This document shows positions 32,300 to 41,279 of a stretch of 64,000 nt of DNA, piece by piece. Source of the stretch: Orrella daihaiensis (GTDB lineage Bacteria > Pseudomonadota > Gammaproteobacteria > Burkholderiales > Burkholderiaceae_B); NCBI RefSeq assembly GCF_022811525.1, contig NZ_CP063982.1:744001-808000 (forward strand). Direction: 5' to 3'. Every line of letters begins with the position of its first letter. Positions within the stretch are counted from its first letter, which is position 1. The notes beneath the pieces were generated by a model. That model was not told the DNA's origin. It saw only the letters and a list, made by a program, of their open reading frames with translations, and made no database searches. Both the position numbers and the translations under genes were made by a program.

Positions 32300-33283
32300 T
32301 TAGCCGCCAGTTTGCGACATGAAGCGCACGATTTTTTCAGGGGCTTCGCGGAAATGATGACGCTCTGGCTTTAGGTGAATGCCTCGCGCCAAGGCGTCAC
32401 CGATGATGGCGTCATCGTTTGGGTTCTCACGCAAGAGATCGCGCATCTCAATTTTTTCTTCTTGACCTAGACATAGGTATATCGTCCCATCGACCGCGAG
32501 TCGGATGCGGTTACAGGTGGCACAGAAATGCTGGCTAATTGGCGTAATGGCGCCGACTTGGATTTTGCCATCAGGTGTTTGCCAGTAACGGGCGGGTCCG
32601 CCGCCGAGCTCTGCAATCAGTGGAATCAACCCGTGGTCCTGGCGCAGTTTCTCTAATATCGGCTGCAGTGATACCGTGCCGGCCTCAAGCGCCGTGTGCC
32701 CCATGGGCATGGTTTCAATCATGCGAAACATGAGCCCGCGATCGCGACAAAACCGGAACATGGCGTCGATTTCGTCTTCATTGACACCAGGCATCACGAC
32801 CATGTTGATTTTGATGGGGGACAAACCCACCTCGAGTGCGCTGTCGATGCCAGCAATTACTTGGTCAAGAACGTCTCGACCACAGATTTTTTCTACTTTG
32901 TCGCGCTTCAGACTATCCAGACTGATATTGATTCGATCAAGCCCTGCGCCTTTCAAGTCCTTCGCAAGGCGGGTCAGCCGCGTCGCGTTGGTGGTTAGCG
33001 AGATATCTTGAACAGATGTTTCTTGCCGCAAGCTAGCCACGAGGTCAGGCAGGTTTCGACGCAACAACGGTTCACCGCCTGTCAACCTGATCCGGCGAGT
33101 GCCAGCTGCAGACATCACTTTGACCAAGCGCGTAATTTCAGGAAATGTCAGCCAGCTTGCTGGTTCGCGGTAGTCTTTAAATCCCACCGGCATGCAGTAG
33201 TTGCAACGCAGGTCACACCGATCAGTCACACTGATGCGCACGTATTCGATTTTGCGGCCATAGTTGTCAATCAGCGGTGTCAC
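32300..33283 (-). CDS. moaA: GTP 3',8-cyclase (molybdenum cofactor synthesis)
   Basis: A 327-residue radical-SAM enzyme, the first step of molybdopterin synthesis. The N-terminal cluster motif is CDLRCNYC (Cys23, Cys27, Cys30). The second, substrate-binding cluster uses HFCATCNRIRLAVDGTIYLC near the C-terminus, and the protein ends with the required Gly-Gly (FMSQTGG). The start is GTG at 33283, with AGGGA 12 bases upstream. It is the first gene of the minus-strand moa operon; the gap to moeA is about 20 bases. Confidence 0.96.
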   Translation of the reverse strand: MTPLIDNYGRKIEYVRISVTDRCDLRCNYCMPVGFKDYREPASWLTFPEITRLVKVMSAAGTRRIRLTGGEPLLRRNLPDLVASLRQETSVQDISLTTNATRLTRLAKDLKGAGLDRINISLDSLKRDKVEKICGRDVLDQVIAGIDSALEVGLSPIKINMVVMPGVNEDEIDAMFRFCRDRGLMFRMIETMPMGHTALEAGTVSLQPILEKLRQDHGLIPLIAELGGGPARYWQTPDGKIQVGAITPISQHFCATCNRIRLAVDGTIYLCLGQEEKIEMRDLLRENPNDDAIIGDALARGIHLKPERHHFREAPEKIVRFMSQTGG

Positions 33284-33572
33284 AGCTTGTCTTAGTCCCT
33301 TGCGAACACAAACGAGCCTATGCGATACAGGCTCGCTTTATGCTTAATTTTGCATCGTTATGTCAGTAACGATACTGTAAAAGCCTGAGCCGTGGGGAAA
33401 ACGCCCAATCGAGGCAGGGAAATCCATGGGCGACAGTATCAATGTGGCCAGTTTGGCTCCTCAGCGTCGTTTGACGGTATTCTCTGACTTTTGTCTTCAA
33501 TTACCGCGAAACGGCTTTGTCGCTCGCACAACGGCACAATGAAAAAACAATCTTAGAAATCAGAGGTCAGAA

Positions 33573-34739
33573 GTGAAAATCGTCGAGATCCGAGAAAAGA
33601 CCGTACCCATCAGCTCCTCTATTCGCAACGCCTACATCGATTTCAGCAAAATGACGATTAGCCTAGTGGCAGTCATCACAGACGTGATCCGTGAAGGCAA
33701 GCCAGTAGTTGGCTACGGCTTTAACTCCAACGGCCGTTATGGTCAGGGCATGTTGATGCGCGAGCGTTTTATTCCCCGGATTATGGAGGCTGACCCCGAG
33801 AGTCTGGTTAATGAAAGTGGCAACAATCTGGATCCACATAAGATCTGGAATTGCATGTATACCAATGAAAAGCCGGGTGGCCATGGCGAGCGTTCGGTCG
33901 CCATCGGCACGATTGACATGGCGGTGTGGGATGCAGTGGCCAAGATTGAAGGCAAGCCATTGTTTCAGTTACTCGCAGACCGCTACGGTAACGGGGCCGT
34001 GAACCGCAAGGTGTTTGTCTATGCGGCAGGTGGCTACTACTACCCTGGGCAAGACCATGGAAAGTTAAAAGACGAGATGCGCAGTTACCTCGACCGTGGC
34101 TACACCGTCGTGAAAAAGAAAATCGGTGGTGCTTCACTCGATGAAGACTTGCGTCGCATTGACTCCATCCTGAGCATCCTTCAAGATGGACAAAAGCTTG
34201 CGGTTGATGCCAATGGTCGATTTGATCTAGACACTGCGATTGCATACGCCAAGGCCCTGTCTCAATATGACCTCTTTTGGTATGAGGAAGCTGGAGATCC
34301 ACTGGATTTTGAGCTGCAGGCAACGCTGCGAAATTACTACGCCAACCCCATGGCCACGGGCGAGAACCTGTTTTCTATGCAAGATGCCAGAAATCTGATC
34401 CGCTACGGCGGCATGCGCCCAGACCGTGATTGGCTGCAATTTGATTGCGCATTAAGTTACGGTCTAGTGGAATATCTTAGAACGCTGGACATGCTCAAAG
34501 AGCATGGCTGGTCAGCCTCGCGCTGTATTCCGCATGGTGGCCACCAGATGTCATTAAATATCGCCGCGGGCTTGGGTCTCGGGGGCAACGAATCCTACCC
34601 TGACCTATTTCAACCTTATGGGGGGTTCCCAGACGGCGTCAAGGTGGAGAACGGTTACGTGACCATGCCAGATTTGCCAGGTATTGGGTTCGAAGGCAAG
34701 TCGGATCTGATTTGTCACATGCAGGAATTGTCGACTTAG
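33573..34739 (+). CDS. D(-)-tartrate dehydratase-like enolase-superfamily enzyme
   Basis: A 388-residue member of the mandelate racemase subgroup. The catalytic and metal residues line up, with a constant offset of one, with those I know for Bradyrhizobium TarD: KKKIGG with Lys183, AVDANGRFD (Asp212), WYEEAGD (Glu238), ATGENLF (Glu264) and HGGHQ with His321. Length also agrees (389 in TarD). The reaction would be D-tartrate to oxaloacetate. Start is GTG at 33573 with AGAGG about 8 bases upstream. No tartrate transporter or regulator lies next to it; it stands alone between the moa operon and a pseudogene. Confidence 0.85.
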   Translation: MKIVEIREKTVPISSSIRNAYIDFSKMTISLVAVITDVIREGKPVVGYGFNSNGRYGQGMLMRERFIPRIMEADPESLVNESGNNLDPHKIWNCMYTNEKPGGHGERSVAIGTIDMAVWDAVAKIEGKPLFQLLADRYGNGAVNRKVFVYAAGGYYYPGQDHGKLKDEMRSYLDRGYTVVKKKIGGASLDEDLRRIDSILSILQDGQKLAVDANGRFDLDTAIAYAKALSQYDLFWYEEAGDPLDFELQATLRNYYANPMATGENLFSMQDARNLIRYGGMRPDRDWLQFDCALSYGLVEYLRTLDMLKEHGWSASRCIPHGGHQMSLNIAAGLGLGGNESYPDLFQPYGGFPDGVKVENGYVTMPDLPGIGFEGKSDLICHMQELST

Positions 34740-35582
34740 CGCAGTTGCTCAGCTAGCCAGTGTGTGAAGCCGTGCCATGGCATTGCAATGTGTCCGCCGG
34801 GCAGGGGTTTTTGATCCTCCACTTGGCACACCAGTGTGCCATAGTCACCAGCGTCGTCACCGGCTAGCTCAAGAAATCGTGTCAGTGGACCAACATGACC
34901 ACTGGTCGGGGTGCTGGTTAGTTTGATCTCCACGGGATGCAGTTTGCCTTTGATTCCAATGAGAAGATCGACTTCTAGCCCATCGTGCGAGCGCCAAAAG
35001 TAAAGATCTGGCTTTCGCCCCATGGCCAGGAACGCTTTAACAGCTTCGGTGATTATCCAGCCCTCCAAAAATGGTCCTCCCATGGGGCCAGCCAAGGCTG
35101 AATGGGCGTCGGGCTGGCGAGTGAGCATGCTGGCTAGACCCGAGTCATAGAAATAACATTTAGGGGTTTTAACGATTCGCTTGCCATAGTTGCGAAACCA
35201 AGGCGGCAAAAGATGAGCGATTTAGGACGTCTCTAAAACACCCATCCAAGATTTAACGGCCGGCAAGCGATTCGTTGACGTTTCCCATCAAACCGAACTG
35301 TTGTGAACCAGTGAGTAACCACTGTCCACAAAGACTTGGGTCACGATCGATACGGATTTTGATGTAGGCAAGCAGGTCAGGCGCGTACTGAATCTCGTCG
35401 AGAATCACAGGTTTGCCAGAAAACCGGTTCAAGAAACCTTCCGGGTCTGATGTGGCAAATTAGCGCTCTGTCGGATCATCGAAGGTCACGTAGGTGATTT
35501 CTTTGCCTGCTTCATGGCGCAGTAACGTTGTCTTGCCCGATTGACGCGGGCCCGTTAACAAAACGGCGGGAAAGCCAGCCAT
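34736..35582 (-). pseudogene. AAA ATPase with DUF4143 domain, broken
   Basis: Read from the ATG at 35582 on the minus strand, the sequence gives MAGFPAVLLTGPRQSGKTTL (Walker A), then TFDDPTER followed by an in-frame TAA. After the stop the same frame continues with FATSDPEGFL, the Walker B PVILDEIQYAPDLL and LLTGSQQFGLMGNVNESLAGR, and ends at a second stop near 35257-35259. The middle of the protein is missing. The C-terminal DUF4143 part (GLASMLTR, FLEGWIITEAVKAF, LYFWRSHDGLEVDLLI, HPVEIKLT) survives as an open frame of 157 codons at 34736-35209. At least one nonsense mutation and one internal deletion have occurred. Intact relatives are nucleoside-triphosphatases of unknown role, common in mobile and accessory regions. 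Confidence 0.85.
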
Positions 35583-35770
35583 TGCTTACTGTAGTACCGG
35601 GGTGATTTGGCGACGGTTATACATCATGAAATCACAAAATCTGATTTTATAATTGTCAATGCATTGATTTTATTGTGTTTTTTTAGGATTTCGACGTAAT
35701 CAAACGAGCCCTGAAGATTAAGTTGAGCTGAAACCGTTGGGTGGTGGGGATAAATTAGCGTGTCGTTCGA

Positions 35771-35860
35771 TGGCGGAAGCGGTGAGATTCGAACTCACGA
35801 AGGGCGCAAACCCTTGCCGGTTTTCAAGACCGGTGCCTTCAACCACTCGGCCACGCTTCC
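35771..35860 (-). tRNA. tRNA-Ser (anticodon UGA)
   Basis: A 90-base class II tRNA on the minus strand. The acceptor arm GGAAGCG pairs before the encoded GCCA end, the anticodon loop CTTGAAA gives UGA, the variable arm is long and the T-loop is GAGTTCGAATCTC. Its 3' end faces the broken ATPase gene, which may be cargo of an old insertion. Confidence 0.96.
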
Positions 35861-35960
35861 TGACATGCATTTTTGGCGAGCGATCTTGGATCAAGATCGC
35901 CGAAGACGCATAATAAACCATTTCAGCACTTCGATTTTTGGAAACAGGGGGATAAACACG

Positions 35961-36935
35961 ATGCGTGCTATTGAAATCAAGCAGCCAGGCGGACCAGAGC
36001 AGCTAGTGGTTAGCGAGCGCCCCATGCCAGAGCCCGCTAAAGGTGAGGTGCTGATCAAAGTAGCCGCTGCTGGCATCAACCGGCCAGATGTGTTTCAGCG
36101 CCAAGGCAACTATGCTCCTCCTCCTGGTGCTTCAGATATTCCAGGCCTCGAGGTAGCAGGTGAGATCGTATCGGGTGTTGTTGAAGGCTCACCTTTCAAG
36201 GTCGGTGATCAGGTTTGCGCCTTGGTTGCTGGTGGCGGTTATGCGGAATATTGCGTGGCGCCAGTTCAACAGTGTTTGCCAATCCCTAAAGGCCTGTCGC
36301 TAGTAGAGGCGGCCGGCCTACCTGAAACATATTTCACCGTCTGGAGTAACGTGTTTGATCGAGGTCGGCTAAGTGCTGGCGAGTCACTGCTTGTGCATGG
36401 AGGGGCTAGTGGCATTGGCACTACGGCCATCCAGTTGGCGACAGCTATGGGAAATGCAGTCTACGCGACAGTGGGTAGTGACGAGCGCGTTCAGGCAGTT
36501 CAAGCACTAGGGGCTAAGGGTATTAACTACAAGACCCAGGATTTTGTTGAGGAAATCAAAAAACTGACTGATAAGCGCGGTGTGGATGTGATACTGGACA
36601 TGGTGGCAGGTGACTATATTGGCCGCGATATTCAGTGTTTGGCCGAAGACGGTCGGGTTGTCATTATCGCCACCCTCGGCGGAAAGGCTTCATCGTTCGA
36701 TGCCAATGCATTGATGCGTAAGCGTCAGACCATCACGGGTTCTACGTTGCGCCCTCGCCCTGTCTCCTTCAAAGCGCAGATTGCGCAAAGTTTGCAAAAG
36801 CATGTTTGGCCTTTGCTTGAGTCTGGCAAGATTAAACCGATCATCTATAAAACACTGGATCTTTCCGAGGCTGCCAAAGGGCACGCCATGATGGAGGCAG
36901 GTGAACAGATCGGCAAGATCATCATGACGGTTTGA
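35961..36935 (+). CDS. NAD(P)H quinone oxidoreductase (zinc-independent MDR family)
   Basis: 324 residues from the ATG at 35961, with a GGGGGA ribosome binding site 9 bases upstream. The frame continues upstream into the tRNA-Ser gene, which cannot be coding. GroES-like N-domain (AGINRPDVFQRQGNYAPPPG, DIPGLEVAGEIV), then the Rossmann domain with HGGASGIGTTAIQLATAMGN. It matches the quinone oxidoreductase/PIG3 family of medium-chain reductases without zinc ligands. The quinone substrate is inferred. It precedes tpiA, as is usual in Bordetella relatives. Confidence 0.88.
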   Translation: MRAIEIKQPGGPEQLVVSERPMPEPAKGEVLIKVAAAGINRPDVFQRQGNYAPPPGASDIPGLEVAGEIVSGVVEGSPFKVGDQVCALVAGGGYAEYCVAPVQQCLPIPKGLSLVEAAGLPETYFTVWSNVFDRGRLSAGESLLVHGGASGIGTTAIQLATAMGNAVYATVGSDERVQAVQALGAKGINYKTQDFVEEIKKLTDKRGVDVILDMVAGDYIGRDIQCLAEDGRVVIIATLGGKASSFDANALMRKRQTITGSTLRPRPVSFKAQIAQSLQKHVWPLLESGKIKPIIYKTLDLSEAAKGHAMMEAGEQIGKIIMTV

Positions 36936-37049
36936 TCAGAAGCCCGGCGGTCCAGATAGAGGTTACAATGTTGGGTTAACTAGATCGGAAGTTTGTTGCA
37001 CGATGGTGCTGATTCGAAAACATCTAGTACAGATTAACCATCTCAGCCG

Positions 37050-37838
37050 ATGCTGACCCCTTTTCTGATGACTGACGCCTCATACAAATCTGATCTGGTT
37101 ACCCGAGCCAATAAACTGGTGATCGGTAATTGGAAGATGAACGGATCCATGGAGTCCAATCATGCCTTGTTAGACGGCGTTTTGGTTGGGCTTGAGCAAG
37201 CCGGGTGTAAAGCCGTGGTCGCGGTTTGCAGTCCTTTTCCTTATTTAGCGCAGGTGGCTGGGCTGCTAAAGGGCACGGCTGTTTCCTGGGGTGCGCAGGA
37301 TGTTAGTGCTCATGGTCAGGGTGCATATACCGGCGAAGTATCGGCTGCCATGTTGTCGGAGTTCGGTTGTCGTTGGGCGATCGTGGGGCACTCAGAGCGT
37401 CGTGCGATGCACCAAGAGTCTGCTCAATTAGTAGCCGATAAGGCTGAGGCAGCTGCAACAGTGGGTTTAACACCGGTGTTTTGTGTGGGTGAGACTCTCG
37501 CCGAGCGCGAAGCTGATCGAGTTCAGTCCGTGATTGCTGCGCAGCTAGCACCTCTGTTTGCCAAAGGAGATGACTTGGTGGCTCGAACAGTGGTTGCGTA
37601 CGAACCCGTATGGGCGATTGGCACTGGCAAAACAGCCAGCCCTGAGCAGGCACAGCAAGTGCATGGTTTCATCAGGGCCCAGCTGCCTGCCAGCGCTAAA
37701 AGTATTCCCTTGCTATACGGCGGCAGCGTTAAGCCAGACAACGCAGCTACGCTTTTTGCGATGGATGACATTGATGGCGGTCTGATTGGTGGGGCTGCTT
37801 TGGTAGCCAAGGATTTTGTGGCGATTGCCGCAGCGTAA
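37050..37838 (+). CDS. tpiA: Triosephosphate isomerase
   Basis: 262 residues if started at 37050, 256 from the second ATG at 37068; neither has a clear ribosome binding site, and the conserved part only begins at LVIGNWKMNG. TIM-barrel signatures: the substrate lysine in GNWKMNG, catalytic His in VGHSERR, catalytic Glu in VVAYEPVWAIGTGKT and phosphate-binding LLYGGSVKPDN. It interconverts dihydroxyacetone phosphate and glyceraldehyde 3-phosphate. Followed by secG. Confidence 0.95.
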   Translation: MLTPFLMTDASYKSDLVTRANKLVIGNWKMNGSMESNHALLDGVLVGLEQAGCKAVVAVCSPFPYLAQVAGLLKGTAVSWGAQDVSAHGQGAYTGEVSAAMLSEFGCRWAIVGHSERRAMHQESAQLVADKAEAAATVGLTPVFCVGETLAEREADRVQSVIAAQLAPLFAKGDDLVARTVVAYEPVWAIGTGKTASPEQAQQVHGFIRAQLPASAKSIPLLYGGSVKPDNAATLFAMDDIDGGLIGGAALVAKDFVAIAAA

Positions 37839-37912
37839 GTTCAAGCACTGCTACTAGCGCTCGTTTATTTGGCCACTTATTAAATTTAGAAAGGTTTTGG
37901 AGTTAATCGGAA

Positions 37913-38317
37913 ATGCCCATTGAGTTCACGATATTACTGGTGATTCAGATCATCGCTTCTTTCTCGATTATTGTTCTGGTCCTGCTCCAACAGGGCAAGG
38001 GTGCTGACATGGGCTCGGCCTTTGGTAGCGGATCGGCTGGAAGCCTATTTGGTGCGACGGGTGCGGCAAACTTCCTGTCGCGCATGACCAAATGGGCTGC
38101 TGTCGTTTTCTTTCTTGCGACTATCGGGTTGGCTTATATCGCGAACTCCGGTGGTCAAGAGCAAGACACTGGCATCATGGAGTCATTTCAGCCTAGTCAG
38201 TCAGTGCCTTCGTTGCCAGGTACGTCACCAACTAGCCCATCAGGCTCTGGTGCTGTTCCTAACGCTCCGGCCGTGCCTCAGTCGGGGGGCAGCACGGCAC
38301 CGGCAACTAACAACTGA
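37913..38317 (+). CDS. secG: Protein-export membrane protein SecG
   Basis: A 134-residue protein with two transmembrane helices (about 5-27 and 55-75) joined by the signature LLQQGKGADMGSAFGSGSAGSLFGATGAANFLSR. The C-terminal 50 residues form a Pro/Ser/Gly-rich low-complexity tail, as is common in betaproteobacteria. It is an auxiliary subunit of the SecYEG translocon. A ribosome binding site (GGAG) precedes the ATG. Confidence 0.95.
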   Translation: MPIEFTILLVIQIIASFSIIVLVLLQQGKGADMGSAFGSGSAGSLFGATGAANFLSRMTKWAAVVFFLATIGLAYIANSGGQEQDTGIMESFQPSQSVPSLPGTSPTSPSGSGAVPNAPAVPQSGGSTAPATNN

Positions 38318-38324
38318 GCACTAA

Positions 38325-38333
38325 TGCTAGAAT
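38325..38333 (+). promoter_or_regulatory. Extended -10 of the tRNA-Leu(GAG) promoter
   Basis: TGCTAGAAT, followed by CTCGT, lies 18 bases before the tRNA. The same string with one change precedes nuoA at 42490. The extended TGn element explains the lack of an obvious -35. Confidence 0.5.
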
Positions 38334-38350
38334 CTCGTTCTTATAAATTT

Positions 38351-38435
38351 GCCGACGTGGTGGAATTGGTAGACACGCTATCTTGAGGGGGTAGTGGCGA
38401 AAGCTGTGCGAGTTCGAGTCTCGCCGTCGGCACCA
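38351..38435 (+). tRNA. tRNA-Leu (anticodon GAG)
   Basis: An 85-base class II tRNA. Acceptor GCCGACG pairs with CGTCGGC, D-arm GGTGGAATTGGTAGACAC, anticodon loop TTGAGGG closed by CTATC/GGTAG, T-loop GAGTTCGAGTCTC, encoded CCA. Confidence 0.97.
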
Positions 38436-38497
38436 AACATAGACAAACGATTTAATACAGCCCAGGGCAGTAAATACCGCTCTGTTATATAAAGACT

Positions 38498-38530
38498 AAC
38501 CGCGTTTCAGAGCGATCTGGCGCGGTTTTT
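38498..38530 (+). terminator. Terminator downstream of tRNA-Leu(GAG)
   Basis: AACCGCG pairs with CGCGGTT, with an inner CAGA/TCTG helix, followed by a T-rich tract. It ends the secG-tRNA transcript. Confidence 0.75.
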
Positions 38531-38701
38531 GTTTTAGTAGGTAATCGCTACGCGTTGCTTTGATACCACTTGGTGCTGCTTACACCTGCCAGTTGCTCGT
38601 GTACGCTTAACGCCTGTTTGAACACGGCGGCTTACCTATCCCAGTTGCGTTAGCCCAGAGACGATTGAGTCAAGATTACGGTTTTGTAAGGAGTGGAACC
38701 A

Positions 38702-39694
38702 GTGATAGATAACAAACCCCGCATCGCGATCGTGGCCACTGGCGGCACAATTGCATCAACCGCTGCCGATAAGACCCAGTTAGCCGACTACAAAGTGTCG
38801 GCGGGTGTGTCTGATCTTGTGGCGGCAGTTCCTGCACTGGAAAGCTTGGCGGATTTTGAGTTCGAGCAGATTTGTAATATCGAGAGTCACGGTATTGATG
38901 ATGCCGTTCTTATGCGAATCGCGCAGGCTGTGCAGCGTTTCTGTGATCGCAGCGATATCGATGGAGTTGTTATCACGCACGGCACCGATACACTCGAAGA
39001 AACAGCCTTCTTCTTGCATCTAACCGTAGACACGACTAAACCTATCGTCTTGGTCGGTGCCATGCGCCCCGGCTCGGCAGTCAGCGCAGATGGGCCGCTG
39101 AACTTGTTTCATGCGGTCGCGGTGGCCGGCAATCCAACCTCGCATGGCCGTGGCGTGCTGGTTGTCATGAATGATCGCATCGCTTCGGCCCGCCATGTGA
39201 CTAAAGGGCACGCGAATGGTGTTGATGCTTTTGTCCCGACGGAATTTGGCTATCTGGGCCTGGTCTTTGGTCGGTGGGTGCAGTACCACAGTCGAGTTGA
39301 ATTGCCACATACAGCGAACAGTGATTTCAAGCGGGCATTTGAGCAAGGCAACTTACCCCCAGTGGATGTAATTTATGACCATCAGGGTGCAGACACGCAT
39401 CATTACCGTGCATCGATCGGGTGCGCAAAAGGAATCGTACTCGCCGCCACGGGGCAGGGCAGCCTGTCACCGCAGGCGAAACAGGGGGCTGAAATGGCTA
39501 GAGATGCGGGCGTTGTTATCGTTCGCTCGACCCGGGTCTGGCAGGGCGTCGTTAGATCTTCAGAGAAAGATGACCGATTTGGTACGGTTGCGGGCTATAC
39601 ATTGAACCCGGCTAAAGCCAGAATTCTGTTGCGATTGGCACTGCGATCGACAGATGACCTGTCTCAAATTAGAGCCTGGTTCACCCGATATTGA
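38702..39694 (+). CDS. L-asparaginase (type II fold, no signal peptide)
   Basis: 330 residues from the GTG at 38702, chosen because AAGGAG at 38688-38693 lies 8 bases upstream; the earlier GTG at 38693 overlaps that site. The two threonine active-site motifs are present: ATGGTIAST (Thr16) and ITHGTDTLEETAFFL (Thr/Asp near residue 96). It hydrolyses asparagine to aspartate and ammonia. Type II enzymes are often periplasmic, but there is no signal peptide here. Its position between tRNA-Leu(GAG) and nuoA is unusual. Confidence 0.92.
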   Translation: MIDNKPRIAIVATGGTIASTAADKTQLADYKVSAGVSDLVAAVPALESLADFEFEQICNIESHGIDDAVLMRIAQAVQRFCDRSDIDGVVITHGTDTLEETAFFLHLTVDTTKPIVLVGAMRPGSAVSADGPLNLFHAVAVAGNPTSHGRGVLVVMNDRIASARHVTKGHANGVDAFVPTEFGYLGLVFGRWVQYHSRVELPHTANSDFKRAFEQGNLPPVDVIYDHQGADTHHYRASIGCAKGIVLAATGQGSLSPQAKQGAEMARDAGVVIVRSTRVWQGVVRSSEKDDRFGTVAGYTLNPAKARILLRLALRSTDDLSQIRAWFTRY

Positions 39695-39937
39695 TGGTCA
39701 AGACTTGGTCAGGCATCGGCTGTGATCAATAAACAACGGACTGTTTCAAAAAAACAACAAATGTTGTGCCATTCCAACATAAATGGTGGAAATCTAGTCG
39801 GCGGCAACTGCTTTCATAGCCAGAAGGCAAGAAATTTGATGCAATAACACCAACTTCCCTTAGCGGAGTTAGGGGGGCGCAAACAACGAGGTTGTTGTGT
39901 GTCGCTCTTGTCACTCAAAATCATTGGAGATTCTTAA

Positions 39938-41071
39938 ATGAAAAAGACTCTGCTCGCTGCCGCCCTGATCGCTGGCTATGCTGGCGCCGCTTCGGCACAG
40001 AACTCGGTCACCCTGTACGGTGTTGTTTCGGTCGGTTTGGAATACGAAAGCCTCAACGCACCTGACAACACGACGTTTAAAGACGGCAGCACCTCTGCCT
40101 CACGCTTTGGTATGGTTTCTGGTCAGCAAAACGGTTCACGCTGGGGCGTGAAAGGTGTTGAAGACCTGGGCAACGGTTTGAAAGCTAGCTTCGTGTACGA
40201 AAGCGGCGTGAACGTTACTAGCGGTGCTTCGACTGGTTTCACTCGTCAAGCTACGTTGGCTTTGAACAGTAACTCATGGGGTGGTCTGCAGTTGGGTCGC
40301 GCTGTGTCACCTGGTACGGTCGCATATTCCGGCATCGACCCCTTCGGTTCATCGTTCGGCTCCTCATCACAGACGAGCTCACAGGGCAACACCTTTATCC
40401 GCTACAGCAACATGCTGCAGTACTCAACCCCAACCATTTCGGGCTTCCGCGCTTTGGTCGGTTACTCGTTTGACGCTGGCCTGACCTCTAACTCAGCAGC
40501 TTCAGGTTTTAACACCAACAACAAGAACCGTGCTGCGTCGGCTGGTTTGCGTTATGCCAACGGTCCTATCGTGATCGCTGGTATTTTTGACTATGTGATG
40601 TCAAACAACCTGAACCCGACTGGTGCTCGCAACGATACCAACATCAAGTCATGGAACGTTGGTGGTACGTATGACTTCAAAGTGGTCAAGGTTCACGCTT
40701 CATATGGTCAGAACATCGACGGTATCTTGGGTTCGAACTCGATCGCTAACCTGACCAACACCGGTGGTGACACCAACCAGGCTAGCGGTGCAGTGTTCTC
40801 CAAAGGCGGCCGTACGCAGTCATGGATGGTCGGTTTGAGCGCTCCTGTTGGTGCAGCTGGCAAGGTGTTCGGTTCGGTTCAGCAGCGTATCGCTGGTGGC
40901 GATTTCGACACGGCTGCCACTGCTACCCAGACAACCGCTTCAATCGGTTACACCTACAACATGTCCAAGCGTACCAACCTCTACGCGTTCTACTCGTATG
41001 AGAACAACGTCGCTAACTTGAAAGGTGCAACTTCCAACACCATCGGTGCTGGTATCGTTCACCGCTTCTAA
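39938..41071 (+). CDS. Gram-negative trimeric porin
   Basis: A 377-residue outer-membrane beta-barrel. Signal peptide MKKTLLAAALIAGYAGAASA with mature start QNSVTLYGVVSVGLEY. Typical strand motifs are GSRWGVKGVEDLGNGLKASF, QATLALNSNSWGGLQLGR and the final GIVHRF with C-terminal Phe needed for barrel assembly. Codon use is strongly biased, as expected of a very abundant protein. Belongs to the Burkholderiales porin family (Porin_4). Own terminator follows, so it is monocistronic. Confidence 0.94.
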   Translation: MKKTLLAAALIAGYAGAASAQNSVTLYGVVSVGLEYESLNAPDNTTFKDGSTSASRFGMVSGQQNGSRWGVKGVEDLGNGLKASFVYESGVNVTSGASTGFTRQATLALNSNSWGGLQLGRAVSPGTVAYSGIDPFGSSFGSSSQTSSQGNTFIRYSNMLQYSTPTISGFRALVGYSFDAGLTSNSAASGFNTNNKNRAASAGLRYANGPIVIAGIFDYVMSNNLNPTGARNDTNIKSWNVGGTYDFKVVKVHASYGQNIDGILGSNSIANLTNTGGDTNQASGAVFSKGGRTQSWMVGLSAPVGAAGKVFGSVQQRIAGGDFDTAATATQTTASIGYTYNMSKRTNLYAFYSYENNVANLKGATSNTIGAGIVHRF

Positions 41072-41105
41072 TTGCCAGTCGGCTTAGCCGATTTGCTTTA
41101 GAAAC

Positions 41106-41132
41106 AAAAAAGCTCCCTCGGGAGCTTTTTTG
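41106..41132. terminator. Terminator after the first porin gene
   Basis: A perfect inverted repeat around TCG (AAAAAAGCTCCC / GGGAGCTTTTTT). Confidence 0.93.
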
Positions 41133-41279
41133 TTGCCTATTGCTTTTTGATACTTACCCGCGGCTGTTCGCCCAGTTTCGTCTCTAAACATCATGCGGTC
41201 AGATTTTTGGTCGCATTTGTGCCGCACGCTATTCGTTGTTAAGGTAGCAGTGTTTTGTTGAAGGAGTAATGGAGAGCCG

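Noticed and set aside
35760..35960. N-terminal extension of the quinone oxidoreductase gene
   Set aside because: It runs through tRNA-Ser(UGA); the ATG at 35961 has a good ribosome binding site and the family N-terminus.
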